From the NCBI RefSeq assembly GCF_024461735.1, contig NZ_JANGAD010000004.1, forward strand, positions 62,001-126,000: a stretch of 64,000 nt of DNA, written 5' to 3'. Position numbers and translations under genes: made by a program. The stretch is from Anaerotignum propionicum (lineage in GTDB: Bacteria; Bacillota; Clostridia; Lachnospirales; Anaerotignaceae). The notes beneath the pieces are model-generated. The model did not search any database. It had not been told where the DNA came from and saw nothing but the letters and a program-made list of their open reading frames with translations. This document shows positions 16,868-25,710 of this stretch, one piece after another. How positions within the stretch are numbered: position 1 is the stretch's first letter; each line of letters starts with the position of its first letter.

Positions 16868-17937
16868 CAATTACCAGAAGAAAGGTTGCGGTTATTTTTT
16901 TGTTGAAACAGAAGAATGGTTCGTAAAACAACAGCAACAACGGGCCCAAGAATCAATCCCCAAAAGCCGATACAGCGATAACCAAAGTACATGGAAAACA
17001 AAGCCAGTAGTGGGTGCATTCCAATTTGGTCCCCAAGTATTTTGGGTTGCATCAATTGACGTACAACTTGAACAACGCCGTAAATAACAAGATAGCCAAT
17101 TCCTAAAATGTTATTGCCCAATACAAAGTGAAGTACTGCACCAGGCCAAAGAATAAAACCGCTTCCGAAGAATGGGAGAGCATCAATGATGGCAATGGCT
17201 ACACTCAACAACAAAGCATAAGGGGAATGAAGAAGATACAAGCCAATAATACAGATAAGAAAAATATAGCCCATCAGTATCAACTGTGTTTTAGCATATC
17301 CCCAAAGGGAAGCGGCTAAATCTCGCTTGGTAGCCTCTAAAGAACCTCCCAGAAGTGGTTCAACATGGGTTTTAAATGCCCTGCGAATACCCGCTTTATC
17401 CTTTGTGAGGAAAAAAGCAGAAAATAGGGCAATGAAAAACCCCAGCAAAATCTTTGGGACAGCGGCAATCATTGAAACAGAGCCACTGCTTTGAACCAAG
17501 GAAAGCAAAATACCAAATATCCCATCCTGTAAATTTGCGGTTATGTTTGTAAATTCATCAGGCAAATCTACAAGAAGGTTATTTATCTCTATCCAGAATA
17601 GAGTCAAGCCTTCCTCCATTTTTTCTAAATAATAGGGTAGGTCATTCAGTAGGTTTTGAAGCTGTTGGTAAAGTTGATTTCCAGCAAAATATCCTAAGAA
17701 CCCAAGGATAGAAACAAAAATAAGAATTCCCACAAGAGCCCCTGCCCAACGGGGGATATGATATTTCTCCAACTGATCCGCCAAAGGTATAAACATAAGG
17801 CTTAATAGCCAGCCCAAAATAAAGGGCAAAAAAATGGGAAATAAATAGCGGAAAAATAGAAAACAGACCAATATTCCCCCGCATAGGATAATGAAGTTTT
17901 GTACTGCTTGTTTATTTTTTATATAAAAATCCTCCAT
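16867..17937 (-). CDS. ytvI: AI-2E/PerM family permease, YtvI-like sporulation protein
   Basis: 356 aa. About seven hydrophobic helices with the central amphipathic segment (about 60-130) typical of the AI-2E family. The conserved block IIDALPFFGSGFILWPGA, the KILGDQIGMHPLLALFSMYFG segment and the C-terminal GPVVAVVLRTI are strongly similar to sporulation integral membrane protein YtvI. In Bacillus, ytvI is expressed during sporulation; its transported compound is unknown. ATG 17937 follows AGGAGGG. The gene is single and its stop overlaps the shared terminator. The assignment to YtvI within the family is moderate. Confidence 0.8.
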   Translation of the reverse strand: MEDFYIKNKQAVQNFIILCGGILVCFLFFRYLFPIFLPFILGWLLSLMFIPLADQLEKYHIPRWAGALVGILIFVSILGFLGYFAGNQLYQQLQNLLNDLPYYLEKMEEGLTLFWIEINNLLVDLPDEFTNITANLQDGIFGILLSLVQSSGSVSMIAAVPKILLGFFIALFSAFFLTKDKAGIRRAFKTHVEPLLGGSLEATKRDLAASLWGYAKTQLILMGYIFLICIIGLYLLHSPYALLLSVAIAIIDALPFFGSGFILWPGAVLHFVLGNNILGIGYLVIYGVVQVVRQLMQPKILGDQIGMHPLLALFSMYFGYRCIGFWGLILGPVVAVVLRTILLFQQKNNRNLSSGN

Positions 17938-18107
17938 AGAATCCCTCCTGTTCTGGATAATTTTTGTATTATGTATATTGATTATAATACAAAATTAGGA
18001 TTCAATACAGATTTTCCAGATAATTAAAGAAAATTTAACCATTGGTCGGAGTTTGAGATATAGCTTGGGGAAAAAGCTTTGATTAGTAGTCCCATTTTAG
18101 TTACTTG

Positions 18108-18163
18108 AAAAAGGGGATTCCAATGTAAATTTAAAATAAAATGTTATTCATTGGAAATCCCCC
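18108..18163 (-). terminator. Terminator of the rib operon
   Basis: On the minus strand GGGGATTTCCAATG and CATTGGAATCCCC pair with one bulge and are followed by a run of five T. It lies 21 bases after the ribH stop. Confidence 0.8.
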
Positions 18164-18183
18164 GTGTTACAATCAATGAATTA

Positions 18184-18657
18184 TTAGCCCAGCTTTCTCA
18201 CTTCGCCAGAGAGGTTTACCATCTCGATAGCTGCCAAGGCGGTATCATAGCCTTTGTTTCCTGCTTTTGTTCCTGCACGTTCTATGGCCTGTTCAATATT
18301 TTCTGTGGTGACAACACCGAAAAGAACAGGAGTGTCTGTTTCCATGGAAAGATGGGCAATTCCTTTGGACACTTCACTGCACACATAATCATAATGTGTG
18401 GTTGCCCCACGAATAACAGCACCCAAGCAAATAATTGCATCGTATGTACCGCTGTTTACCAGAAGCTTTGCCACGGGGGGGATTTCAAATGCCCCGGGGA
18501 CACGCACCAATGAGATGTTGTCTGGGTCAACACCATGACGCAGGAGTGCATCCTCCGCACCGTCAATAAGCTTTCCAACAATAAAATCATTGAAACGAGA
18601 TGCCACAATGGCTACCTTCATCTCTGTTGCTATTAAATTTCCTTGAATTAATTTCAT
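18184..18657 (-). CDS. ribH: 6,7-dimethyl-8-ribityllumazine synthase
   Basis: 157 aa, the usual length. [48 protein letters not shown] and the catalytic-region histidine are all present. RibH condenses 5-amino-6-ribitylaminouracil with dihydroxybutanone phosphate and assembles as a 60-mer shell or pentamer. It is the last gene of the ribD-ribE-ribBA-ribH operon, 171 bases after ribBA; the gap holds no clear element. AGGAGG lies 9 bases before the ATG. Confidence 0.97.
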   Translation of the reverse strand: MKLIQGNLIATEMKVAIVASRFNDFIVGKLIDGAEDALLRHGVDPDNISLVRVPGAFEIPPVAKLLVNSGTYDAIICLGAVIRGATTHYDYVCSEVSKGIAHLSMETDTPVLFGVVTTENIEQAIERAGTKAGNKGYDTALAAIEMVNLSGEVRKLG

Positions 18658-18828
18658 GGTAATATTCCTCCTAAATATGTGGTATTATTTTTAATTTTTG
18701 ACTGTAGCTGTAAAAATAAGTTTATGCTATATCCTTTTCAATGTTTATCTAAGATAGGGTTCCGGCAAAGGAAAGCTTGAACGTTTATTAAGTTTGGGTC
18801 AGCTTCCATTGACTTGTTACTGAGACTT

Positions 18829-20034
18829 TTAAAGGGCGTGGGAAAAAATATGACCCATCTTTTCTTGCTTGGTTTTTAGATATTCCAGATCATATTCTTG
18901 TGGTGCAATTTCAATGGGAACACGTTTGGTAATTTCTACACCGAATCCGCTAAGGCCGTATACCTTTTCGGGGTTATTGGTAAGTAGATGTAACTCTTTG
19001 GCACCTAAATCCTGCAAAATTTGTGCACCAATCCAATATTCCCTTAAATCAGGTGCAAAGCCAAGGGCAATGTTTGCCTCTACTGTATCTTGTCCCTGTT
19101 CCTGTAGGGCATATGCCTTTAATTTGTTGATTAAGCCAATGCCTCTGCCTTCCTGGCGCATATACAAGAGAATGCCTCTGCCTTTTTTCTCAATTTGTGC
19201 CATGGCAGCGGCAAGCTGTTGACCACAATCGCAACGGCAGGAGCCAAATACATCTCCCGTTAAGCATTCCGAATGCACTCGACAAAGGATATCCTTTCCG
19301 TTGCCGATTTCTCCTTTCACTAAGGCAACGTGATGTTCCCCAGTGATATCGTTCACATAGCCGTAGATTTTAAACTCTCCATAAGGGGTTGGCAGATTGG
19401 CCTCAGCTTCACAATGCACATGTTTTTCGTGACGGCGGCAGTAGTTTTGCAAATCATGTATGGTGATAAATTTTAGATTATGTTTCTTTGCAACCTTCCA
19501 AAGATCTGGTGTGCGCATCATGGTGCCATCCTCTGCCATAATCTCACAACAAAGACCACATTCCTGTAAGCCTGCAAGGCGCATTAAATCCACTGTGGCC
19601 TCGGTGTGCCCTTCTCTTTTTAAGACACCGCCTTTTCTGGCAATCAAGGGGAACATATGCCCAGGTCTACGGAAATTTTCAGGCTTTGCATCTTCTTCTA
19701 CGCATTTTAGTGCAGTGATGGAGCGTTCTGCCGCGGAAATTCCTGTGGTGGTATCTACATGGTCGATGGAAACGGTGAAAGCAGTGGAATGATTATCTGT
19801 ATTTTCCGCTACCATTTGGGGCAGTCCTAATTTATGTCCCAAATCCTCGCTCATGGGCATACAGATTAAGCCTTTACCGTATTTCGCCATAAAGTTTACA
19901 TTATCTTGTGTGGCGAATTCTGCAGCGCAGATAAAATCCCCTTCGTTTTCACGGTCCGGGTCGTCAGTGACAAGAATAATTTTTCCTTGCTTTAGTTCTT
20001 CCAATGCTTCTTCAATTGTGTGATAGTTATACAT
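18829..20034 (-). CDS. ribBA: Bifunctional DHBP synthase / GTP cyclohydrolase II
   Basis: 401 aa. Residues 1-200 are 3,4-dihydroxy-2-butanone-4-phosphate synthase ([16 protein letters not shown] metal/substrate loop and the HTEATVDL segment). Residues 205-401 are GTP cyclohydrolase II, with the zinc cysteines in [15 protein letters not shown] and the catalytic MRQEGRGIG. It supplies both precursors of riboflavin from ribulose-5-phosphate and GTP. Starts 11 bases after ribE, with AGGAGGAG upstream. The full set of motifs is intact. Confidence 0.97.
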   Translation of the reverse strand: MYNYHTIEEALEELKQGKIILVTDDPDRENEGDFICAAEFATQDNVNFMAKYGKGLICMPMSEDLGHKLGLPQMVAENTDNHSTAFTVSIDHVDTTTGISAAERSITALKCVEEDAKPENFRRPGHMFPLIARKGGVLKREGHTEATVDLMRLAGLQECGLCCEIMAEDGTMMRTPDLWKVAKKHNLKFITIHDLQNYCRRHEKHVHCEAEANLPTPYGEFKIYGYVNDITGEHHVALVKGEIGNGKDILCRVHSECLTGDVFGSCRCDCGQQLAAAMAQIEKKGRGILLYMRQEGRGIGLINKLKAYALQEQGQDTVEANIALGFAPDLREYWIGAQILQDLGAKELHLLTNNPEKVYGLSGFGVEITKRVPIEIAPQEYDLEYLKTKQEKMGHIFSHAL

Positions 20035-20045
20035 TTTTTCTCCTC

Positions 20046-20690
20046 CTAAAATCCATTCTCTTTTAAAAATGCTAAGGTTAACGGTTTATCCTGCTGTTGA
20101 GTGCTGTTTTCAAAAAAACGCTGTATATACTTGGCGATAATATCTGTTTCTAAATTTACACTATCCCCAATTTTTTTATCCAATAAAATGGTCTGTGAAT
20201 TTGTATGGGGGATAATGCCCACAGAAAACTGGGATTGTTCCACGGTAATGACTGTTAGGCTGACGCCATCAATGGCAATAGAGCCTTTTTCAATCATCTG
20301 TCGTAGGAGCGGGGTATCCGTTGTAATGAAAAGACGGATAGCATTTCCCTCTTGCTTTTTTCCAGAGATTATGCCGGTGCCGTCGATATGTCCGCTGACC
20401 ATGTGCCCGCCAAACCGCCCGTTTGCAGCCATTGCTCGCTCCAGATGAACAGAGGAACCTTTTTGCAGCTTGCCAAGATTACTGCGTTTTAAGGTTTCAG
20501 GCATCACATCGGCGGTAAAAGAGGTTTTGGACACATTGGTTACAGTGAGACAAACGCCATTCACCGCAATGCTATCTCCCAATTTAGTGCCTTCTTGTAT
20601 TGTTTTTGCTTGAATTACCAGTTGACCACAGTTGTTTTGTGAAGTGGTTTTTTCAATAAAGCCGATTTCTTCAATCAATCCTGTAAACAT
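20046..20690 (-). CDS. ribE: Riboflavin synthase alpha chain
   Basis: 214 aa made of two similar lumazine-binding barrels, [13 protein letters not shown] at the N-terminus and a second copy starting near residue 98 ([11 protein letters not shown]). Both [11 protein letters not shown] and [11 protein letters not shown] blocks are present. The trimer dismutates two lumazines into riboflavin. Second gene of the rib operon; AAGGAG 7 bases upstream of the ATG. Called ribE in Bacillus/Clostridium naming (ribC in E. coli). Confidence 0.96.
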   Translation of the reverse strand: MFTGLIEEIGFIEKTTSQNNCGQLVIQAKTIQEGTKLGDSIAVNGVCLTVTNVSKTSFTADVMPETLKRSNLGKLQKGSSVHLERAMAANGRFGGHMVSGHIDGTGIISGKKQEGNAIRLFITTDTPLLRQMIEKGSIAIDGVSLTVITVEQSQFSVGIIPHTNSQTILLDKKIGDSVNLETDIIAKYIQRFFENSTQQQDKPLTLAFLKENGF

Positions 20691-20825
20691 ATGGCATCTC
20701 CTTCTTCTAAAATAAGTTTTGTTCCAAGCTATGAAAGGTTAAGTACTTTCTACGCAAAAGTGTAACGTTTTAGCCATCTTGTAAATAATTGAAAGGATTT
20801 TCTCCATTTTCCATATTTTTGAGTT

Positions 20826-21956
20826 TCAAAGGGGAAGCGGGTTACAAAATTCATCTTTACTCCTTTGGGTTGACTCTATTACATACTCCAGTAAAATATC
20901 TCCTTCCAGAACCTCACTTTGCAAAAGCTTTAGGCTAAAGGCATCCTCCGGCAGGGATATGCCTTTTCCTCCCACTGGGGATTTTGCTTCCTTTCCGCCA
21001 AAAATTTTCGGGGAAAAATATATGTATAGTTTTTGAGCTAGGTGACTTTCTAAAAAAGAAAAATGAATACTTCCTCCACCTTCAACCAAAACGCTGTCAA
21101 CGCCATTTTGACCTAGCTTTTCTAATAGATTGGTCAGAGATACTTTATTGTTTTCATCAGGCAACTGCCATAAGGTAAGACCAAGGCTCTCTAAAATACC
21201 TTTCTTTTCCATGGTATCATTGGCGTAAGCAATAATGGTTTTGTATTTTTTTGCTGTTTTACAAATTTGGCTTTCCAAAGGTATACGCAGGCGGCTATCG
21301 CAAATAATACGAATAGGCTGTACTCCATGTTCCAGTCTGCAATTTAGCAATGGATCATCCTGCAAAACCGTTTCAATACCAACCATGATACTGCTGTACT
21401 GATGACGAAGCTCGTGGGCGTGATTTCGAGAGACTTCATTGCTAATCCAGCGGGAAGCACCAGTTTTGGTAGCGATTTTGCCGTCGGCAGTCATGGCATA
21501 CTTGAGGGCCACAAAGGGCATTTTTGTTGTGATGTAGTGAAAAAATACTTGATTTATTTCGTCACATTCCTTTTGTAAAAAATGAGAGGTTACAGTGATG
21601 CCATGTTCTCGCAGTTTTTTTATACCATTGCCCATGACTAAAGGATTGGGGTCTAAGGAACCAATGACCACATGCTGAATGCCTGCGTCAATAATGGCAT
21701 CCGTGCAAGGGGGTGTACGCCCTTGATGACAACAAGGTTCCAGCGTAACATAAATGGTTGCCCCTTTTGGGCTTTCCTTACAATCGGCCAGAGCCATACG
21801 TTCCGCATGGAGCTCCCCGGCTTTATGGTGGTAGCCCTCGCCAATAATTTTATTGTTTTTTACAATAACTGCTCCTACCAATGGGTTTGGACTGGTATAA
21901 CCCAGTGCTTTTTTTGCCAAAGTAATAGCACGTTTCATATATGTTTCATTTACCAT
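20826..21956 (-). CDS. ribD: Bifunctional riboflavin deaminase/reductase
   Basis: 376 aa from the ATG at 21956. The upstream in-frame extension to 22214 runs through riboswitch leader sequence and is not coding. Residues 1-145 are the zinc deaminase (LHAERMAL, PCCHQGRTPPCTDAI); the rest is the NADPH reductase (MTADGKIATKTGASRWIS, VLVEGGGSIHFSFLE). It performs steps two and three of riboflavin synthesis. First gene of the rib operon. Its ribosome site GGAAAGGA lies inside a perfect 7-bp hairpin (21968-21987), which may restrain translation. Gap of 135 bases to ribE with nothing evident. Confidence 0.96.
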   Translation of the reverse strand: MVNETYMKRAITLAKKALGYTSPNPLVGAVIVKNNKIIGEGYHHKAGELHAERMALADCKESPKGATIYVTLEPCCHQGRTPPCTDAIIDAGIQHVVIGSLDPNPLVMGNGIKKLREHGITVTSHFLQKECDEINQVFFHYITTKMPFVALKYAMTADGKIATKTGASRWISNEVSRNHAHELRHQYSSIMVGIETVLQDDPLLNCRLEHGVQPIRIICDSRLRIPLESQICKTAKKYKTIIAYANDTMEKKGILESLGLTLWQLPDENNKVSLTNLLEKLGQNGVDSVLVEGGGSIHFSFLESHLAQKLYIYFSPKIFGGKEAKSPVGGKGISLPEDAFSLKLLQSEVLEGDILLEYVIESTQRSKDEFCNPLPL

Positions 21957-21967
21957 AGGGATTACGT

Positions 21968-21987
21968 CCTTTCCTTCAGGGGAAAGG
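21968..21987 (-). promoter_or_regulatory. Hairpin covering the ribD ribosome binding site
   Basis: CCTTTCC, a 6-base loop, then GGAAAGG on the minus strand: a perfect 7-bp stem whose 3' arm is the ribD Shine-Dalgarno sequence. Confidence 0.55.
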
Positions 21988-22270
21988 CGGGAAAGAGTTC
22001 CCAAAGAAATGGATAGAGAAAGAGACCTCTTGATAAGAGGGGAAAAGCGATTTTTTTGCATGTAAAAATACACGCAAAAATGAAATCGCAAATTCACAAT
22101 AAAAAGCCCTGTATGTGCCAAAAAGCTCATACAGGGCATATCAAACATTTTATAACAGCAAAAAACCTTCATAATTCCATGAAAAGAATTTATGGTATGC
22201 CAAAAAAGGCACACAGATATTGCTGTGAAAGGGGCAATTGAAAAGAATATAAATCACCACTTTTATGTTT
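21988..22270 (-). other. Leader between FMN aptamer and ribD
   Basis: About 280 non-coding bases. Besides the terminator (22101-22137) it has a small hairpin CCTCTT-ATC-AAGAGG at 22026-22040. Unusually long for an FMN leader. Open frames here are leader artefacts. Confidence 0.6.
22101..22137 (-). terminator. Terminator of the FMN riboswitch leader
   Basis: On the minus strand GCCCTGTATG and CATACAGGGC form a perfect 10-bp stem with a 12-base loop, followed by TTTTTATTG. It lies between the aptamer and ribD, as expected for FMN-controlled attenuation. Confidence 0.88.
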
Positions 22271-22376
22271 GCTCTTCTTCCATCCAGACTATACTGTCGG
22301 TTTTGGAATTTCACCAAATCCTGCTTTCGCTCGCGGACTTTACCGCCGATCGGGAGTTTCACCCTGCCCTGAAGAG
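22271..22376 (-). ncRNA. FMN riboswitch (RFN element)
   Basis: Read on the minus strand, the conserved RFN core is present: AGGGCAGGGTGAAA, CTCCCGATCGGCGGT, AGTCCGCGAGC, GGTGAAATTCCAAAACCGA and AGTCTGGATG, closed by the CCTCTTC/GAAGAAGAG basal stem. It binds FMN and controls the rib operon downstream. A terminator lies 134 bases further on. Confidence 0.97.
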
Positions 22377-22397
22377 GTATTATGTTTTTACGACACC

Positions 22398-22425
22398 ATT
22401 ATACACCACTGACTTTAAAATGCAA
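22398..22425 (-). promoter_or_regulatory. Promoter of the rib operon
   Basis: On the minus strand TTGCAT, a 16-base spacer and TATAAT; the RNA would start about 15 bases before the riboswitch. Confidence 0.8.
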
Positions 22426-22549
22426 GAGGAAATTTTGAGAAAAACTCTTGTCTAAATTATAAGGAAGAAAGGATAAAAATGAGCCATTAAATTTTTTTTA
22501 TTAGCGTTTTTCATAGAGGAGTTACCAGTTTTTTTGTATAAGATGGCAG

Positions 22550-22578
22550 TTGTAACTTTGTCGAAAATATTGTACAAT
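22550..22578 (+). promoter_or_regulatory. Promoter of ispE
   Basis: TTGTAA, a 17-base spacer, then TACAAT, 45 bases upstream of the TTG start. Confidence 0.7.
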
Positions 22579-22622
22579 AAGAAAGACAATGTATACAGTA
22601 TTATTATTCATGAGGGTGTATT

Positions 22623-23537
22623 TTGAAAGACATTAGATTAAGAGCGAGAGCAAAAATCAACTTAACATTGGATGTAACAGGCAAGCGTGATGACGGCTAC
22701 CATCTGATTGAAAGCATTATGCAGACGGTTAGCTTATACGACGGAATTTACATGAAGCGAATCCAAAAAAATGAAATTATTCTCAAAAGCAACCTCTCTT
22801 GGCTGCCTACGGATAACCGCAATTTGGCGTACCGTGCGGCGGAGCTGATGAAGGCAAAGTTTGGTATCAAGGAAGGCGTTTTTATCGAAATTGATAAGCG
22901 CATTCCTGTGGCGGCAGGCTTAGCTGGGGGAAGCGCGGATTGTGCGGCTGTATTGGTTGGAATGAATCGCTTGTTTGATTTAGGGCTTTCCATGAAAGAA
23001 TTGGAAAGCTTGGCTTTTCTTTTGGGGTCAGACATCCCATACTGCGTTCAAAGGGGAACAGTAGTATCTGAGGGTGTTGGAGAAATCTTGACACCGGTGA
23101 AATGCCCATGCCCCATGTGTTATGTTGTACTGGCAAAGCTTCCTGTCAGTGTTTCTACGGCGACGGTATACCGTGGATTGGACTGGCAGAGTGTCCAGAA
23201 TCATCCCGATACAAAAGGGATGATACAAGCTATGGCTGAGGCGGATATTACAAAAATGGGACAGCTTCTGGGAAATGTTCTGGAAACTGTGACAATACCC
23301 ATGCATCCGCAAATTGCTCAGTTGAAGGAGGAATTGGTTCAGCTAGGTGCAGAAGGTGCCTTGATGAGCGGGAGCGGTCCTACGGTTTTTGGGCTGTTTA
23401 AGGAAGAAGAGATTGCAAAAAAGGCGGCATCGACAATCCGGAAAAAATTCGGTTTGAAGGAAGTTGTAGCCACCAAGATTTACCATGGTAATAGTGGTAA
23501 GAGAGGAGAAATAAGAAATGGAAGAAACAAAATTTAA
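22623..23537 (+). CDS. ispE: 4-diphosphocytidyl-2-C-methyl-D-erythritol kinase
   Basis: 304 aa. GHMP kinase: RARAKINLTLDVTGKRDDGYH at the start holds the catalytic Lys and Asp region, PVAAGLAGGSADCAAVL is the ATP-binding glycine loop and MSGSGPTVFGLF closes the fold. It phosphorylates CDP-methylerythritol in the MEP isoprenoid pathway. Start TTG 22623 with GAGGGTG upstream. The end overlaps the start of the GntR gene by 20 bases, suggesting co-transcription. No other MEP genes are nearby. Confidence 0.95.
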   Translation: MKDIRLRARAKINLTLDVTGKRDDGYHLIESIMQTVSLYDGIYMKRIQKNEIILKSNLSWLPTDNRNLAYRAAELMKAKFGIKEGVFIEIDKRIPVAAGLAGGSADCAAVLVGMNRLFDLGLSMKELESLAFLLGSDIPYCVQRGTVVSEGVGEILTPVKCPCPMCYVVLAKLPVSVSTATVYRGLDWQSVQNHPDTKGMIQAMAEADITKMGQLLGNVLETVTIPMHPQIAQLKEELVQLGAEGALMSGSGPTVFGLFKEEEIAKKAASTIRKKFGLKEVVATKIYHGNSGKRGEIRNGRNKI

Positions 23538-24192
23538 TATCAATACCAATGAGTACCTGCCACTTAGGGACGTGGTTTTTCATACCCTGAGAGAGGCAAT
23601 TTTAGTTGGAAAATTGGTTCCCGGCGAAAGACTGATGGAGAATCAGCTGGCTGATAAGCTTGGTGTTAGCAGAACCCCTGTCAGAGAAGCTCTGCGTATG
23701 CTGGCTTTGGAAAATCTGGTGGAGCTTGTGCCCAGAAAAGGAGCACAAGTGCTGGATATGAGCGAAAAGGATATTGTGAATATTCTTGAGGTCAGAGGTG
23801 CCCTGGAAAGTCTTGCCACAAGTATTGCCTGCGTTAAGATGAAAAAGGAAGATCTTCAGCAATTAAAGAAGTTGGAGAGCGAGTTTGAGCGTGCTATAGA
23901 AGAAAGTGATTTGGAACGAATCATTCAATTAGATGAGGATTTCCATGACTTAATTTTAAAGTCCACAGAAAATGACAAATTAGCTCAGATTTATCAGAAC
24001 CTTCGCATTCAGCTTTATCGCTATCGTATGGCACATTTGAAGGCAGATAGTACCATCCCTGCTGTTGTTGCCCACCATAGAGGGATTTTGCGTGCAATTG
24101 AAAATCATGATGCTGAAGAAGGGGCAACGGTTGCCCATGGACATATCAAATATCACACGGAATTTATTTTGCGATCCATTCGCAATAAATAA
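23518..24192 (+). CDS. GntR family regulator, FadR subfamily
   Basis: 224 aa. N-terminal winged helix with LADKLGVSRTPVREALRML as recognition region (about 43-61), then an all-helical FCD ligand/metal domain whose histidines appear in DEDFHDLIL, VAHHRGIL and GHIKYHTEF. FadR-type regulators respond to small carboxylates or sugar acids. The overlap with ispE matches an ispE-gntR pairing seen in Clostridia, so it may be a neighbour by descent rather than an ispE regulator. AGAGGAG lies before the ATG. Effector and targets are unknown. Confidence 0.9.
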   Translation: MEETKFNINTNEYLPLRDVVFHTLREAILVGKLVPGERLMENQLADKLGVSRTPVREALRMLALENLVELVPRKGAQVLDMSEKDIVNILEVRGALESLATSIACVKMKKEDLQQLKKLESEFERAIEESDLERIIQLDEDFHDLILKSTENDKLAQIYQNLRIQLYRYRMAHLKADSTIPAVVAHHRGILRAIENHDAEEGATVAHGHIKYHTEFILRSIRNK

Positions 24193-24210
24193 TCAAGAAA
24201 GCTTGGGTTT

Positions 24211-24236
24211 GGGTGTCGGTTATTCCGACACCCTTT
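24211..24236 (+). terminator. Terminator after the gntR gene, GGGTGTCGG type
   Basis: GGGTGTCGG and CCGACACCC form a perfect 9-bp stem with a 5-base loop, followed by TTTC. Confidence 0.8.
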
Positions 24237-24463
24237 CACATTCATATTCTATAAACTTAGCATTTTGTAGAAACTTACTGTTATGTCTAAATAAGCAGTT
24301 GCCCTGTTAGCATTGCTTACCTTTGTTTTGTAATAATCATTCTGTTCAACATTTAGGCCATAGGGAACCCTATGGTTTTTTATTGCCTTTATTTTAGTTA
24401 TACTTTTCAAAGAAGAGATAATTTATTGTTTCAGCACAGTTTTTCGGTAATGCTGTCTTTTAC
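24237..24463 (+). other. Non-coding stretch between gntR and the LysM gene
   Basis: No gene seen. A strong isolated terminator lies inside it at 24358-24381, which hints at a short transcript starting within this stretch. A TATAAA at 24250-24255 has no matching -35. Confidence 0.4.
24358..24381 (+). terminator. Isolated strong terminator
   Basis: CCATAGGG and CCCTATGG form a perfect 8-bp stem with a 2-base loop and a run of six T. No coding gene lies between it and the previous terminator. Confidence 0.88.
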
Positions 24464-24492
24464 TTGCAATCCGCTGTTGAATAAATTACAAT
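24464..24492 (+). promoter_or_regulatory. Promoter of the LysM-G5 gene
   Basis: TTGCAA, a 17-base spacer, then TACAAT. RNA would start near 24499, which favours a start codon downstream of the ATG at 24511. Confidence 0.75.
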
Positions 24493-24540
24493 AACATTAG
24501 TTTTAGTCGAATGAGGCAAAGGAAAGTGGGTGGTATTCAG

Positions 24541-25641
24541 GTGACCGATGAGAAGGAAAATTTTCCCCGCAGAGATGAGCGGGTGATATACGGAGTAAAA
24601 AAGAGAAAAGCATCGAAGCAAAATAACGAAACACGGGCAAGAAGGCCGCAAAAGACCCAAAGTGGGCAAAAGAGAAAGCCGAAAAGCCGTGTTTCATTGC
24701 CCAAAAAGCAAATGCTATTGGGGATAGCTGTACTGATTTTCGTGACAATTTTGTTCCTTTTTGTGCGAAAAGATGGTACTGAAGTTTTCGTTGGATCAGA
24801 AAGTGTCGGTGTATTGGAGGGGCGTGGTGTGAGCGCTGAAACCATTACCAGTACAATTGAAACCCAGCTTGCCGGAATTGTAGGTGCCCAGGTAAAATTA
24901 AACGAAGAAATAAAGGCCGTAGGCATTCATATTGGAAGCAGTCGTAAAAAGGATGTTTGTACATTGGAACATTTGATACCGAAAATTCGAAATATGGTTA
25001 CATATAAAGTGAATGCGGCTATTATTATGATTGATGGAGGAAAAGGTGTTGTTTTGGCTAATGAGGAGCAGGCAAACAACGTTTTAAAGGCCATAAAGGA
25101 GCCTTACCTTCCTGCTGAAGGGGTTGAAGCAAAGACGGAGTGGCTGGAAACGGTTACCATTGCCACAGACTATGTGGATTCTGATGAGGTCCTTTCAGAA
25201 AAGGATGCCTTAGCATCCCTGCAATCCACCACAATGGTTACAGGGACTTATACCGTAGTATCCAATGACGCATTATATAAGATTGCACAAAAATATGAAT
25301 GTTCTTTGGAAGATTTGTTGAAATTAAATCCAGGGATGACCGTACAAACAGGCATCCATGTGGGTCAGGTGCTTAATGTTCCCATCAGTAAGCCCAAGAT
25401 TTCTGTAAAAACAATAGAAACCCAAGTTTTGACCACAGTGGAACCCAAAACTTATGAATATCAAACGGACAACACCCAACCCAAGAGCTATCAAAAAGTG
25501 AAGCAACAGGGCCGTGCCGGACAGAAAAAGAGCACAATTCAAATTACGAGGATAAACGGTTTTGTTCAGGAGGAAAAAGAAATTTCCAAAGAAATTATCA
25601 CTCAGCCTGTTCCCGAAATCATCGTAAGAGGAACCTTATAA
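24541..25641 (+). CDS. Membrane-anchored LysM and G5 domain protein
   Basis: 366 aa from the GTG at 24541; the ATG at 24511 would leave only about a 12-base leader. A very basic N-terminus precedes one membrane helix (about 61-78), so the bulk is extracellular. After a spacer domain comes a LysM domain (GTYTVVSNDALYKIAQKYE to GQVLNVP, about 237-285) and a G5 domain at the C-terminus (about 290-366). In Clostridia this layout usually continues into an M23 endopeptidase; here the chain ends at the G5 domain (EIIVRGTL). I infer a wall-binding protein without hydrolase activity. No frameshifted M23 remnant is seen downstream. Confidence 0.83.
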   Translation: MTDEKENFPRRDERVIYGVKKRKASKQNNETRARRPQKTQSGQKRKPKSRVSLPKKQMLLGIAVLIFVTILFLFVRKDGTEVFVGSESVGVLEGRGVSAETITSTIETQLAGIVGAQVKLNEEIKAVGIHIGSSRKKDVCTLEHLIPKIRNMVTYKVNAAIIMIDGGKGVVLANEEQANNVLKAIKEPYLPAEGVEAKTEWLETVTIATDYVDSDEVLSEKDALASLQSTTMVTGTYTVVSNDALYKIAQKYECSLEDLLKLNPGMTVQTGIHVGQVLNVPISKPKISVKTIETQVLTTVEPKTYEYQTDNTQPKSYQKVKQQGRAGQKKSTIQITRINGFVQEEKEISKEIITQPVPEIIVRGTL

Positions 25642-25710
25642 TATACTGCAAAGAGGGCATACTTTCCAAGTCAGGAGGTATGCCTTTCACAGAAAGAAGG
25701 AGGAATTTAA

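Noticed and set aside
21957..22214. N-terminal extension of ribD
   Set aside because: It runs through the terminator of the FMN leader and has no RibD similarity.
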